Source: Streptomyces sp. WMMC500
GTDB lineage: Bacteria > Actinomycetota > Actinomycetes > Streptomycetales > Streptomycetaceae
DNA length: 64,000 nucleotides
NCBI RefSeq assembly: GCF_027497195.1
Contig: NZ_CP114905.1
Span: 1,488,001-1,552,000, forward strand
Direction of reading: 5' to 3'
Positions 26,301-34,973 of the stretch are shown in pieces. The notes under the pieces are model-generated. The model did not search any database and was not told the DNA's origin. It worked only from the letters and a program-made list of their open reading frames with translations. Position numbers and translations under genes: made by a program. The first letter of the stretch is position 1. Each line of letters opens with the position of its first letter.

Positions 26301-27101
26301 ATGGCCGTTTACACGCATGGACACCACGACTCGGTGCTGCGCTCGCACCGCTGGCGCACGGCCGCCAACTCGGCGGCGTACCTGACCGGCGAGCTGCGAC
26401 CCGAGATGCACATCCTCGACCTCGGCTGCGGCCCCGGCACGATCACCGCCGACCTCGCCGGTCTCGTGCCCCGGGGCCGGGTGACGGCCGTGGATGCGCA
26501 GGAGGGGATCCTGGCGCAGGCGCGCGCGGCGGCGGCCGACCGGGGCGTGACGAACGCCGAGTTCGCCGTCGCCGACGCCGAGGCGCTGGACTTCCCGGAC
26601 GACTCGTTCGACGTGGTCCACGCCCACCAGGTGCTCCAGCATCTCGCGCACCCGGTGCGGGCGCTGGCCGAGATGCGCCGGGTGTGCCGCCCCGGCGGGC
26701 TCGTCGCCGCCCGGGACGCGGACTACGCCGCCATGACGTGGCACCCCGCCGTACCCGCCCTGGACGACTGGCTGGACACCTACCGCCGCGTGGCCCGCGC
26801 CTCGGGCGGCGAGCCGGACGCGGGGCGGCGGCTGCTCGGCTGGGCCCGGGAGGCGGGGTTCGCGGACGTCACGGCCTCGGCGAGCGCGTGGTGCTTCGCG
26901 GCGGCGGCGGAGCGCGCGTGGTGGAGCGAGTCGTGGGCGGACCGCACGACGGCGTCGTCGTACGCCCGTCTCGCGGTCGACGGCGGGCATGCGGACGCGG
27001 CGGCCCTGGCGCGGATCGCGGCCGGCTGGCGGGAGTGGGGTGTGGCGGACGGCGCGTGGTTCGCGGTGCTGCACGGCGAGGTGCTCTGCCGGGTGCCGTG
27101 A
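26301..27101 (+). CDS. SAM-dependent methyltransferase (UbiE/Methyltransf_11 type)
   Basis: A 266-aa class I methyltransferase. SAM motif I is HILDLGCGPGT (about residues 36-46), followed by the acidic VTAVDAQEGIL, the VADAEALDFPDDSFDVVHAH block and RPGGLVAARDADYA. The C-terminal third is a substrate cap rich in Trp and Ala. It methylates an unknown small molecule in the cytoplasm. ATG 26301 is the first start consistent with the family; no Shine-Dalgarno is obvious. Confidence 0.88.
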   Translation: MAVYTHGHHDSVLRSHRWRTAANSAAYLTGELRPEMHILDLGCGPGTITADLAGLVPRGRVTAVDAQEGILAQARAAAADRGVTNAEFAVADAEALDFPDDSFDVVHAHQVLQHLAHPVRALAEMRRVCRPGGLVAARDADYAAMTWHPAVPALDDWLDTYRRVARASGGEPDAGRRLLGWAREAGFADVTASASAWCFAAAAERAWWSESWADRTTASSYARLAVDGGHADAAALARIAAGWREWGVADGAWFAVLHGEVLCRVP

Positions 27102-27166
27102 CGGCGCGGGGGCGCCGGTCCGTACCCGCGCCAACGGCCCCGCGTCGCAACCGGCTTCGCCGCCCC

Positions 27167-27179
27167 TAGACTCTCCCCC
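27167..27179 (+). promoter_or_regulatory. Likely leaderless promoter of the VOC gene
   Basis: TAGACT (27167-27172) is a good streptomycete -10 and ends 7 nt before ATG 27180, without a Shine-Dalgarno. This spacing gives a transcript starting at the ATG. Confidence 0.5.
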
Positions 27180-27527
27180 ATGGAGATCCTCGGCACCTCA
27201 CTGCGCATCTGCGTGGACGACCTGGAGTCCGCCGTCGACACGTACGAGAGGCTGACCGGCGAACAGGCGCAGCGCTTCTCGCAGGCGGGCGTCTCCGTCG
27301 CCGCCGTCGGCTGCTTCCTGCTGATGACCGGCCCGCCGCAGACCCTCGACGTGCTCCGCAGAATCACCGCGACGCTGGCGGTCAAGGACGTCGCCGAGGC
27401 GTACGCGACGCTCCGCTCGGTCGGCGCCGAGATCGTCGCGGGCCCCTCGGAGACGCCGATCGGGCGCAACATGGTCGCGCGCCACCCCGACGGCAGCATC
27501 TTCGAGTACGTCGACCGCCGCCGCTGA
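27180..27527 (+). CDS. VOC-superfamily protein (glyoxalase/dioxygenase fold)
   Basis: A 115-aa single VOC module: LRICVDDLESAVDTYERLTG, then TATLAVKDVAEAYATLRSVG and the C-terminal VARHPDGSIFEYVD, whose Glu is a usual metal ligand. Other ligand positions are weakly conserved, so it may bind rather than convert its ligand. It is probably translated from a leaderless mRNA. It converges with a GNAT gene. Confidence 0.8.
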   Translation: MEILGTSLRICVDDLESAVDTYERLTGEQAQRFSQAGVSVAAVGCFLLMTGPPQTLDVLRRITATLAVKDVAEAYATLRSVGAEIVAGPSETPIGRNMVARHPDGSIFEYVDRRR

Positions 27528-27548
27528 CCGCCGCCCCTTCCGCTTCCG

Positions 27549-28103
27549 CTACCGCGGGGCGCCCGGGAGGTCGGTCATCTCGGCGGTCAGCGCCCAGCGT
27601 TCGTGGTCGCGCCAGGCGCCGTCGATGAACAGGTAGTCGGGCGAGAAGCCCTCCAGCCGGAAGCCCGCGCGCTTGGCCAGCGCGATGGACGCGGCGTTGC
27701 CCGGCTGGACGTTGATCTCCAGGCGGTGCAGGCCGAGGTGGGTGAAGGCGTGCCGGACGACGAGGCCGATGCCCTCGGACATGTGGCCGCGGCCGGCGTA
27801 CGGGACGAAGGCCGCGTACCCGAGGGCGCCGGAGAGGAAGGCGCGGCGCACGATGGCGTTGATGTTGACGAAGCCGGCGAGGGCGCCGGACTCCCGCTCG
27901 CAGACGAGGAACCCCTCGGTCTGCGGCTCGGTGAGCCGCTCCAGGTAGGCGCGGTAGTCGGCGGGGGTGGTGGGCGCGGAGAGCCACGGGCGGTGGAGCT
28001 CGGCGCTGGCCCGCGCGCGGGCGAGGAACTCCCCCTCGTCCGCGGGGCGCGGGGTGCGGATCGCGGTGCGGGCGCCGGCCGCGATGACATCGTTCTCGGG
28101 CAC
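27549..28103 (-). CDS. GNAT N-acetyltransferase (RimJ/RimL type)
   Basis: A 184-aa GNAT enzyme of the Acetyltransf_3 group: RTPRPADEGEFLARA at the start, GYAAFVPYAGRGHMSEGIGL as the acetyl-CoA pyrophosphate loop and LEINVQPGNAASIALAKRAGF at the C-terminus. This subgroup acetylates ribosomal protein N-termini or small amines. The GTG start at 28103 gives MPENDVIA. It ends convergent with the VOC gene. Confidence 0.88.
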   Translation of the reverse strand: MPENDVIAAGARTAIRTPRPADEGEFLARARASAELHRPWLSAPTTPADYRAYLERLTEPQTEGFLVCERESGALAGFVNINAIVRRAFLSGALGYAAFVPYAGRGHMSEGIGLVVRHAFTHLGLHRLEINVQPGNAASIALAKRAGFRLEGFSPDYLFIDGAWRDHERWALTAEMTDLPGAPR

Positions 28104-28128
28104 CGGGCGAGTCTACGCCCGGCGCTGG

Positions 28129-28500
28129 TCAGGGATTCGGCTGGACGAACCGCAGCCTGTTGCCGAAGGGGTCGGTGAGCTCCAGGACCGTGCCGATTTC
28201 GGCGTCCTCCTCGAGCCCGGGCTTCAGGTACGGGTAGTCCTTGGCCTTGAGCTCGGCGTGCAGTTCGCCGGCGCCGTCGACCTCCACGTAGGCGGTGGCG
28301 CCGGGGCTGGCGTCGCCGTGGTGCTCGCTCAGGTGGAGGGTGAGGTCGCCGCGGGAGACCTGCATGTAGAGCGGGAGGCCGTCGGCGAACCTGTGCTCCC
28401 AGTCGACCGTGAAGCCCAGGTAGTCGACGTAGAACTCGCGGGCCTTGGCGATGTCGAAGATGCGGAGGACCGGTACGGTGCGCCGGAAGAGGACAGTCAT
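28129..28500 (-). CDS. Glyoxalase/bleomycin-resistance-type VOC protein
   Basis: A 123-aa protein of the 'glyoxalase superfamily' group related to bleomycin-binding proteins. It opens with TVPVLRIFDIAKAREFYVDY, then LHLSEHHGDASPG, AYVEVDGAGELHAELKAKDY and LTDPFGNRLRFVQPNP. It is usually a dimer that either binds a hydrophobic compound or acts as a lyase. It lies 25 bp upstream of the GNAT gene on the same strand, so the two may be co-transcribed. Confidence 0.85.
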   Translation of the reverse strand: MTVLFRRTVPVLRIFDIAKAREFYVDYLGFTVDWEHRFADGLPLYMQVSRGDLTLHLSEHHGDASPGATAYVEVDGAGELHAELKAKDYPYLKPGLEEDAEIGTVLELTDPFGNRLRFVQPNP

Positions 28501-28507
28501 GTCACCA

Positions 28508-29080
28508 CTATGCCTCCGCCGCCAGCCGGTCGGCGAGACGGCGCATCTCGTCCCCCACCAGGTAGTGGCCGGGCAGCCCGGGGATCTCGACCGGGCGTCC
28601 GGTGGGGCGCCGGGGCGGGTGGCGTATGAGGTGGTCGAGGACGCGGGCGGCGAGCGCGGGGTCGTCGGGCGGGTCGCCGAGGACGTAGTGGTAGGCGTTC
28701 GGGCGCCAGTGGGGGTAGCGCTCGGTGAGTCCGACGATCAGCGCGGGCGGGCGGCGGCGGTACGAGGCGTACGGCTCGGCGTAGGACGAGGTGCGGCGGC
28801 CCTCGGCGACGTTGCACGACTCGCAGAGCAGGCCGCGCACCAGCCCGGAGACGTGGTGGTGGTCGATGACGAGCCGGGCCGGGCTCAGCCCGCAGACCGC
28901 GCAGCGGCCGGCCTGCCACCGCCGTATCGCCGCGAGCGCGCCGCCCGCGCCGGCGGAGCGCACCGCGGCGGGTGCGGCGGATGCCGCGGCGGGTGCGGCG
29001 GCCCCGCAGGACGGCGCGGCCGGCGGCGTCCACTCGTGACAGGCGGGGACCTCGCGGCCCGGCGGTGGCGTGCTGCTCAT
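28508..29080 (-). CDS. Recombination endonuclease VII-like (HNH) protein
   Basis: A 190-aa protein with the endonuclease VII fold: a zinc site CAVCG...CESCN bracketing the catalytic LVIDHHHVSGLVRGLLCE, followed by a C-terminal PRRPTGRPVEIPGLPGHYLV. Phage T4 endo VII resolves DNA junctions; host homologues such as this are of unknown role. ATG 29080 is assumed; the first 45 residues are low-complexity Ala/Pro and the true start could lie further in. It lies 7 bp upstream of the VOC gene on the same strand. Confidence 0.8.
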   Translation of the reverse strand: MSSTPPPGREVPACHEWTPPAAPSCGAAAPAAASAAPAAVRSAGAGGALAAIRRWQAGRCAVCGLSPARLVIDHHHVSGLVRGLLCESCNVAEGRRTSSYAEPYASYRRRPPALIVGLTERYPHWRPNAYHYVLGDPPDDPALAARVLDHLIRHPPRRPTGRPVEIPGLPGHYLVGDEMRRLADRLAAEA

Positions 29081-29131
29081 GCCCCCGACGCTACGGCCCG
29101 GCACTGACATCGGCGGCGCGGACCGCCGGCG

Positions 29132-29359
29132 TCACCTGCGGCGCTGGAGCGTCCACCCCACGATCATGCCGATCACCGTGACCGCCAGCAGGGCCAGCCA
29201 CAGCGGCGTGGTGACCTCCCAGAACAGCAGTTGGATACGGGTGCGCCGGGTGTTCTGGAAGATGAAGGCCAGGCCGAGGGCGGCCAGCACGATCGCGACC
29301 ACCCTGCGGGGCGTCAGCGCGTGCCGGGGGCCGCCCGTACGTACCGAGGTGTGCGCCAT
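29132..29359 (-). CDS. LapA-like small membrane protein
   Basis: A 75-aa protein with two membrane helices, RRVVAIVLAALGLAFIFQNT and TPLWLALLAVTVIGMIVGWT, ending in a basic LQRRR. It has the NTxxTxIxLLFW pattern of the LapA/DUF1049 domain between the helices. In proteobacteria LapA acts in lipopolysaccharide assembly; the actinobacterial role is unknown. Confidence 0.78.
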   Translation of the reverse strand: MAHTSVRTGGPRHALTPRRVVAIVLAALGLAFIFQNTRRTRIQLLFWEVTTPLWLALLAVTVIGMIVGWTLQRRR

Positions 29360-29426
29360 GAGCCCAGCCTGTGCCCGCGGGCGCGCGGGCGCCCGGCGGC
29401 CGGGGCGTTCGGGCGAACGTTCACTC

Positions 29427-32423
29427 TCACGCGAGCCCCGGGGTGTCGAGGGTGAGGGTGGCGGCGTCCGCGTCGAGCACGGCGGGGACGCCGAGGGGGA
29501 CGGTGAGGGCCGGGGCACCGTGGCCGAAGTCCAGGCCCTCCAGCACCGGCACGCCGAGGTCGCCGAGCCGGTCGGCGAGCACGGCGCGGATGTCGTCGTA
29601 CGGGCCGCAGTCCGCCCACGTGCCGCAGACGACGCCGGCGACGCCGGTCAGCCAGCCGCTGCGGCGGAGCTGGGTGAGGATGCGGTCGAGTCGGTAGTCC
29701 GTCTCGTCGGTGTCCTCGATGAGCAGGATGCCGCCGGCGGCGCCGGCGCGGGCGCCGGGGGTGCCGAGGCCGGCGGCCAGCAGGCTGACGCAGCCGCCGA
29801 GGGTGACGCCGCGGGCCCGGCCGGGGACGAGGGCGCGGGCGCCGGGGCTGGTCAGGCGCTGCACGGTGGCCGGCTCGAAGAGGGTGCGGCGCAGGTGGTC
29901 GCGGGTGGTGTCGTCCGCGGTGAACGTGGTCCACGCGGGCATCGGCCCGTGCAGGGTGGCCACGCCGAGGTGGGTGGCGACGGCCTCGTGGAGGGCGGTG
30001 GCGTCGCTGAAGCCGACGTAGACCTTCGGTCCCGCGGCCCGCAGGGCGGCCCAGTCGACGTGGTCGAGCATGCGGTGGGCGCCGTAGCCGCCCCTGCCGG
30101 AGAAGACGGCGGCGACCTCCGGGTCGCACCAGGCGCGCGCGAAGTCGCGGGCGCGGGCGGCGTCGTCGGCGGCGAGGTAGGACAGCGCGTCGTGCTCGCC
30201 GTACGCGGTGGGGTGGACGTCGACGTCCAGGCCCCAGCCGCGCAGCACCTCGACGCCGGCGTCCAGCTCCTTGCGCGGGAACCCGCCGCTGGGGGCGACG
30301 ACCGCGACCCGGTCGCCGGGGCGCAGCCGGCGGGGGCGGACGAGCGCGACGGCGGACCCGGTGCCCGGGGCGGACGCGCCGCCCGGGCGGGACGCGCGCC
30401 CGGCCGCGGCGGCCGGGGGCACGGGCGCGCCCAGGTCCACGACCTGCACGTCCGGCACCGCGAAGCCGAACGTCTGCGCGTACAGCGACAGCTCGGCCTC
30501 CAGCGCCCGCGTCAGGGTGTCGGCGCGCCGGAAGCCGTGGCCCTCGCCCTCGAAGGTGAGGTACGCGTGCGGGACGCCACGGCCCGCGACCGCCTGGAGG
30601 AACCGCTCGGCCTGCACCGGCGGGCAGATCACGTCGTCGAGCCCCTGGAGCAGCAGGAACGGCGCGGCGACCCGGTCGGCGTGGTGCACCGGGGAGCGCT
30701 CGCGGTAGCGCTGGGGCACCTCGGCGAGCGGGCCGACCAGCGACTCCAGGTAGCGCGACTCGAAGTCGTGCGTTTCGTCCGTGGCCCAGCCGGCGAGATC
30801 GAGGATGGGGTAGACGATCGTGCCGCACGCGTACAGCCCTTCGGCGAGCGGCGAGGTGAGGGACGCGGCGGTGGTCCAGCCGCCGGCGCTGCCGCCGCGG
30901 ATCGCCAGCCGGGCGGGGTCGGCGGTGCCCTCGTCGGCCAGCGCGCGGGCGACGGCGGCGCAGTCCTCGACGTCCACGACGCCCCACTGTTCGCGCAGCC
31001 GCTCGCGGTAGGCGCGGCCGTAGCCGGTGGAGCCGCCGTAGTTGACCTCGGCGACGCCGATGCCGCGGGAGGTGAAGTAGGCGATCTCCAGGTCGAGCAC
31101 GAGCGGTACGTGCCCGGTGGGTCCGCCGTGCGCCCAGATCACGTACGGCGGCAGCTCGCCCTCGGGGCCGGTCAGCTCCGGGTGGCGCGGCGGGTAGACG
31201 TGGGCGTGCACCTCGCGGCCCCCGGGTCCCGCGAAGGTGCGGGACACCGGCTCCGGCAGGTAGGCCGGGGCGACGGCGTCCCGGTGGACGTTGCCCGCGA
31301 CGTGGGCGTACCCCGTGGCGGTGTCCAGCTCGACGACCTCGTACCCGGTGACGGGGCTCGCGGCCAGGCCGAAGACCCGTTCGCCGGCGACGGCGAGCGC
31401 CGGCGCCCAGTTCGACCAGGGGCCCGGCACGTCGGCCAGCTCGCCGGTGGCGGGGTCGAGGACGCCGAGGCGGGTGCCGCCGGTGCCGTGCAGGGTGACG
31501 ACGAGGCCGCTGCCGAGGACCGCGAACCAGCGCAGCCCGACCTTCCACAGCGCGTCGGCGAACTCCTCGGGCAGCGGGCAGAGTTCGACGGCCACCTCGG
31601 TGGCCGGGTCGACCCGGTGCAGGTTCCACCAGCCGCTGCGGTCCGTGGCGGCGACGAGGGTGCCGTCCGGCAGCCACTCGGCCTGCGCGACGGACTCCGC
31701 CTCGGAGCCCCGCTGGGCGCCGAGCACCGTCGTCACCCCGGCCAGCCGGCCGTCGCCGGTGACGTCCGCGACGCGCAGCTCCGTCCCGTCCCAGGGCATC
31801 TGCGGGTGGTCCCAGGCGATCCAGGCGGCCTGCCGGCCGTCCGGGGAGAGCCGGGGGCCGGTGACGAAGCGGTGCCGGTCGTCGGTCAGTTCGCGCACGG
31901 CGGCGCGGTCGGCGGACGCCGAGCCGTCCAGGGGCACGGCGGCGAGCACGCGGCGTACGTCGGTGGGAGCCTGCCCGGTGAACTCCTCCAGCACGCACCA
32001 CACCTCGCCGCGCTCGGGCAGCACGACCGCGTCGCACCAGCGCAGCCCGCCGCCGACGGCGGAGACGGGCGTCAGCGGGCGGGGCTCGCCGCCGCCGTCC
32101 GGCTCGTACGCGTACAGCCGCTGGTCGGTGAAGTGGGTGAAGACGATCAGCGGCCCGCCGGTGGCGCGCGGCGCGCCTGCCCAGGGCCTGCCGCCGTACT
32201 CGATGACCCGGTTGCGCACGTTCCACGGCGGAGGCAGCACCGACTCCTCGGTGCCGTCCGGGCGCAGCCGCACCAGCGCCCGGCGCCCGCCCTCGCGCGG
32301 GCGGGGGGCGGTCCACCACACCTCGTCACCGACGGCGTCCAGATACTCCGGGCGGCCGTCGTGGGTCGCGGCGAGGGCGGCGGTCAGGGGGGAGGGCCAG
32401 GTGCCGTACGGGGCGGTGGTCAC
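29427..32423 (-). CDS. Fused S9 prolyl-oligopeptidase-type peptidase and S66 LD-carboxypeptidase
   Basis: A single 998-aa reading frame with two enzymes. Residues 1-650 are an S9 peptidase: a beta-propeller, then the alpha/beta-hydrolase with nucleophile GGSAGG, acid LDDVICPP and His EGHGFRR. After an Ala/Gly/Pro linker (about 655-690), residues 690-998 are a complete S66 LD-carboxypeptidase. It opens with RLRPGDRVAVVAPSGGFPRK and carries GFSDATALH (Ser), LLIEDTDETDYRLDR (Glu) and DFGHGAPALTVPLG (His). S66 enzymes release the terminal D-Ala from murein tetrapeptides. No stop or start separates the halves. No signal peptide is visible, so it acts in the cytoplasm. GTG 32423 follows GGAAAGAG at 11 nt. 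Confidence 0.88.
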   Translation of the reverse strand: MTTAPYGTWPSPLTAALAATHDGRPEYLDAVGDEVWWTAPRPREGGRRALVRLRPDGTEESVLPPPWNVRNRVIEYGGRPWAGAPRATGGPLIVFTHFTDQRLYAYEPDGGGEPRPLTPVSAVGGGLRWCDAVVLPERGEVWCVLEEFTGQAPTDVRRVLAAVPLDGSASADRAAVRELTDDRHRFVTGPRLSPDGRQAAWIAWDHPQMPWDGTELRVADVTGDGRLAGVTTVLGAQRGSEAESVAQAEWLPDGTLVAATDRSGWWNLHRVDPATEVAVELCPLPEEFADALWKVGLRWFAVLGSGLVVTLHGTGGTRLGVLDPATGELADVPGPWSNWAPALAVAGERVFGLAASPVTGYEVVELDTATGYAHVAGNVHRDAVAPAYLPEPVSRTFAGPGGREVHAHVYPPRHPELTGPEGELPPYVIWAHGGPTGHVPLVLDLEIAYFTSRGIGVAEVNYGGSTGYGRAYRERLREQWGVVDVEDCAAVARALADEGTADPARLAIRGGSAGGWTTAASLTSPLAEGLYACGTIVYPILDLAGWATDETHDFESRYLESLVGPLAEVPQRYRERSPVHHADRVAAPFLLLQGLDDVICPPVQAERFLQAVAGRGVPHAYLTFEGEGHGFRRADTLTRALEAELSLYAQTFGFAVPDVQVVDLGAPVPPAAAAGRASRPGGASAPGTGSAVALVRPRRLRPGDRVAVVAPSGGFPRKELDAGVEVLRGWGLDVDVHPTAYGEHDALSYLAADDAARARDFARAWCDPEVAAVFSGRGGYGAHRMLDHVDWAALRAAGPKVYVGFSDATALHEAVATHLGVATLHGPMPAWTTFTADDTTRDHLRRTLFEPATVQRLTSPGARALVPGRARGVTLGGCVSLLAAGLGTPGARAGAAGGILLIEDTDETDYRLDRILTQLRRSGWLTGVAGVVCGTWADCGPYDDIRAVLADRLGDLGVPVLEGLDFGHGAPALTVPLGVPAVLDADAATLTLDTPGLA

Positions 32424-32526
32424 GGGCGGCGTCGTCTCTTTCCGCTGGTGGTCGAGTGCCGGCGGGCTGGCCGGCGCGCTCGCTGGTCGTTGCTTGCTTC
32501 CGCGCGGTGTCCGGGGGTGTGGGCCG

Positions 32527-33933
32527 TCAGGCCGATCTGAGGAAGTCGTCCAGCACACGCACGCCGAAGTGCAGCGCCTCGACCGGCACCCGCTCGTCCA
32601 CGCCGTGGAACAGCTCCTGGTAGTCGAAGCCGGCGGGGAGCTTCAGCGGCGAGAAGCCGTAGCCGGTGATGCCGAGGCGGGAGAACTGCTTGGCGTCGGT
32701 GCCCCCCGACATGCAGTACGGCACGACGTGCGCGCCGGGGTCGAAGCGCTCCAGGGAGGCGCGCATCGCGGCGTAGACGGGAGCGTCGACGGGGGCGGTG
32801 AGCGGCACCTCGCGGTGGCTGAACTCCCAGTCGACGTACGGCCCGGTCAGCTCGTCGAGCGTGCGGGTGAACTCCTCCTCGCCGCCCGCCACCATCCGGC
32901 CGTCGACCTGGGCGGTGGCGCTGCCGGGGATGACGTTCACCTTGTAGCCGGCGTCGAGGACGGTGGGGTTGGAGCTGTTGTGCACCGTGGGGGCGACGAG
33001 GGCGGCGGCGGGGCCGAGCTTGGCGAGCAGCGCGTCGATGTCGAAGCCCGGGGTGTCCAGCTCGCCGGGCGCGACCTCGATGCCGTACACCGCGGCCGTC
33101 TCGACGAGCGCCGCGCGGACGGTGGGGGTCAGCCGGACGGGCCAGCGGTGCTCGCCGATGCGGCCGACGGCGGCGGCCAGCCGGGAGACGGCGTTGTCGG
33201 CGTTGACCTTCGAGCCGTGCCCGGCGCGGCCCCGTGCGGTCAGCCGCAGCCAGGCCGTGCCGCGCTCGCCGGCCGCGACGGGGTAGAGGCGCAGGCCGTC
33301 GCCGGCGTGGAAGGTGAAGGCGCCGGACTCGCTGATGCCCTCGGTGCAGCCGTCGAAGAGGGCGGCGTGCTCCTCGGCCAGATAACCGGAGCCGTACTCG
33401 GCGCTGGCCTCCTCGTCGGCGGTGAAGGCGAGCACGATGTCGCGGCGGGGGCGGACGCCGGCGCGGGCCCAGGCCCGTACGACCGCGAGGACCATGGCGT
33501 CCATGTTCTTCATGTCGATGGCGCCGCGGCCCCAGACCACGCCGTCGCGCACCTCGCCGGAGAACGGGTGGACGCTCCAGTCGGCGGGCTCCGCGGGCAC
33601 CACGTCGAGGTGGCCGTGGACGAGCAGGGCGGCGGCGCCGGGGTCGGTGCCCTCGATGCGGGCCACGACGTTCGTCCGGTCGGGGGCCTTCTCCAGCAGC
33701 GTGGGCTCGATGCCGGCGCCGGCGAGCCGCTCCGCGACGTACTCCGCGGCCTGGCGTTCCACGCCGTCGCCGCCGCCGTGGTTCGTGGTGTCGATGCGGA
33801 TCAGGTCGGAGGTGAAGCGCACCACCTCGTCCAGCGCCGCGTCGTCCGGCCCGTCCGGGCCGGGTCCCCGGGCGGCCGAGCCCTGGGCGGCCGGGGCGTG
33901 CGGGGTCGGGGCGTGCGGGGCCGGATCAGCCAT
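32527..33933 (-). CDS. M20 family metallopeptidase
   Basis: A 468-aa di-zinc M20/M25/M40 peptidase. The metal and catalytic blocks are LVHGHLDVVP, WGRGAIDMKNMDAM and TADEEASAEYGSGYL, with the dimerisation domain TARGRAGHGSKVN and a C-terminal LFHGVDERVPVE His ligand. The first 28 residues are Ala/Pro-rich and disordered. It removes residues from di- or tripeptides, or deacylates, in the cytoplasm. The start ATG 33933 overlaps the upstream D-aminopeptidase stop by 8 nt, so they are co-translated. The S9-S66 gene follows 103 bp downstream. Confidence 0.92.
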   Translation of the reverse strand: MADPAPHAPTPHAPAAQGSAARGPGPDGPDDAALDEVVRFTSDLIRIDTTNHGGGDGVERQAAEYVAERLAGAGIEPTLLEKAPDRTNVVARIEGTDPGAAALLVHGHLDVVPAEPADWSVHPFSGEVRDGVVWGRGAIDMKNMDAMVLAVVRAWARAGVRPRRDIVLAFTADEEASAEYGSGYLAEEHAALFDGCTEGISESGAFTFHAGDGLRLYPVAAGERGTAWLRLTARGRAGHGSKVNADNAVSRLAAAVGRIGEHRWPVRLTPTVRAALVETAAVYGIEVAPGELDTPGFDIDALLAKLGPAAALVAPTVHNSSNPTVLDAGYKVNVIPGSATAQVDGRMVAGGEEEFTRTLDELTGPYVDWEFSHREVPLTAPVDAPVYAAMRASLERFDPGAHVVPYCMSGGTDAKQFSRLGITGYGFSPLKLPAGFDYQELFHGVDERVPVEALHFGVRVLDDFLRSA

Positions 33934-34759
33934 ACTGCTCCTCCACGGCGGCCGAGACGATCGTGGTGACCGCCTTGAAGCAGCGGATGCCGTCGTACAT
34001 GGTCTCCGTCGTGTACGCCACGCGCCGCTCGCCGGCCGGTGCCACGCCCGGCACGACGGTGGCCGCGCCGGCCAGATGCTCGGCGTCGAACTCCAGCTCC
34101 ACCGTGAACGGCCCGCCGCGCACCGGCTCCGTCCGCACCGCGAGCGCCGCGGCCTCGGTGGCCGCCGCCCGGATGTCCGCCGCGGTACGGGCCGGGGTGC
34201 GGCACACCGCGGCGTACCGCGAGACGTAGTCCTTGACGGCGACGCCGCGGGCCGCGGGCGCGTACCCCCCGGCGTCCTCGACGGTCTTGTCGTCGCCGGT
34301 GACGAGCACCACCGGGACCCCGAACTCGGCGACCACGTGGGCGTTCAGCAGGCCCTCGCTGGCCCGCACGCCGTTGAGCCAGACGCCGGTGAGGGAGTTG
34401 GCCAGGTAGGTGTGCGCGAGGACCCCCTCGGCGCCGGCACCCGTGTGATACCCCACGAAGGCGATGCCGTCGACGTCGCCGTGCTGGACGCCCTCGACCA
34501 TGGACAGCGACTTGTGCCGTCCGGTGAGCATCTGGGCGCGGTCGTCGAGCCGCTCCAGCAGCAGATTGCGCATCGTCCAATGCGCCTCGTTGACCAGCAC
34601 CTCGTCGGCGCCGCCGGCGAAGAAGCCCTCGATGGCGGCGTTGACGTCGGAGGTGAACATGGGCCGGCAGCGCTCCCACTGCGGGCCGCCGGGCAGCACG
34701 TCGGCGGGCCACGTGACGCCGGTGGCCCCCTCCATGTCGGCGCTGATCAAGACCTTCAT
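33926..34759 (-). CDS. dppA: D-aminopeptidase DppA-like (M55)
   Basis: A 277-aa zinc D-aminopeptidase. Metal ligands and catalytic residues of the family are all in place: Asp8 and Glu10 (SADMEGATG), His60 (NEAHWTMRN), His105 (GYHTGAG) and Glu135 (NGVRASEG). It removes N-terminal D-amino acids from peptides and forms a decameric ring in Bacillus subtilis. It is the first gene of the peptidase operon, and with M20 and S9-S66 downstream it suits recycling of D-Ala-containing cell-wall peptides. The 214-bp upstream gap contains AT-richer sequence (34795-34830) likely holding the promoter. Confidence 0.92.
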   Translation of the reverse strand: MKVLISADMEGATGVTWPADVLPGGPQWERCRPMFTSDVNAAIEGFFAGGADEVLVNEAHWTMRNLLLERLDDRAQMLTGRHKSLSMVEGVQHGDVDGIAFVGYHTGAGAEGVLAHTYLANSLTGVWLNGVRASEGLLNAHVVAEFGVPVVLVTGDDKTVEDAGGYAPAARGVAVKDYVSRYAAVCRTPARTAADIRAAATEAAALAVRTEPVRGGPFTVELEFDAEHLAGAATVVPGVAPAGERRVAYTTETMYDGIRCFKAVTTIVSAAVEEQYG

Positions 34760-34973
34760 GCCGAGCCACGGTACGCGGTCGGACGAAGCGGTGAAACCCC
34801 TGTGGATACGTACAGAGGTATAGACCACCCCAACTCCCCCGGAACACCCCGCGACCAGCCACTTCGACGGCGGCACCGGCTCTGCGCCGTCCGGTGCAAG
34901 CGCGGTCGCGACGACCGGCGCCGAGGCTCCGGCGAGTGGCCCCCGAGCGGTCGCCCGAGCGCCGCGACAGGTC

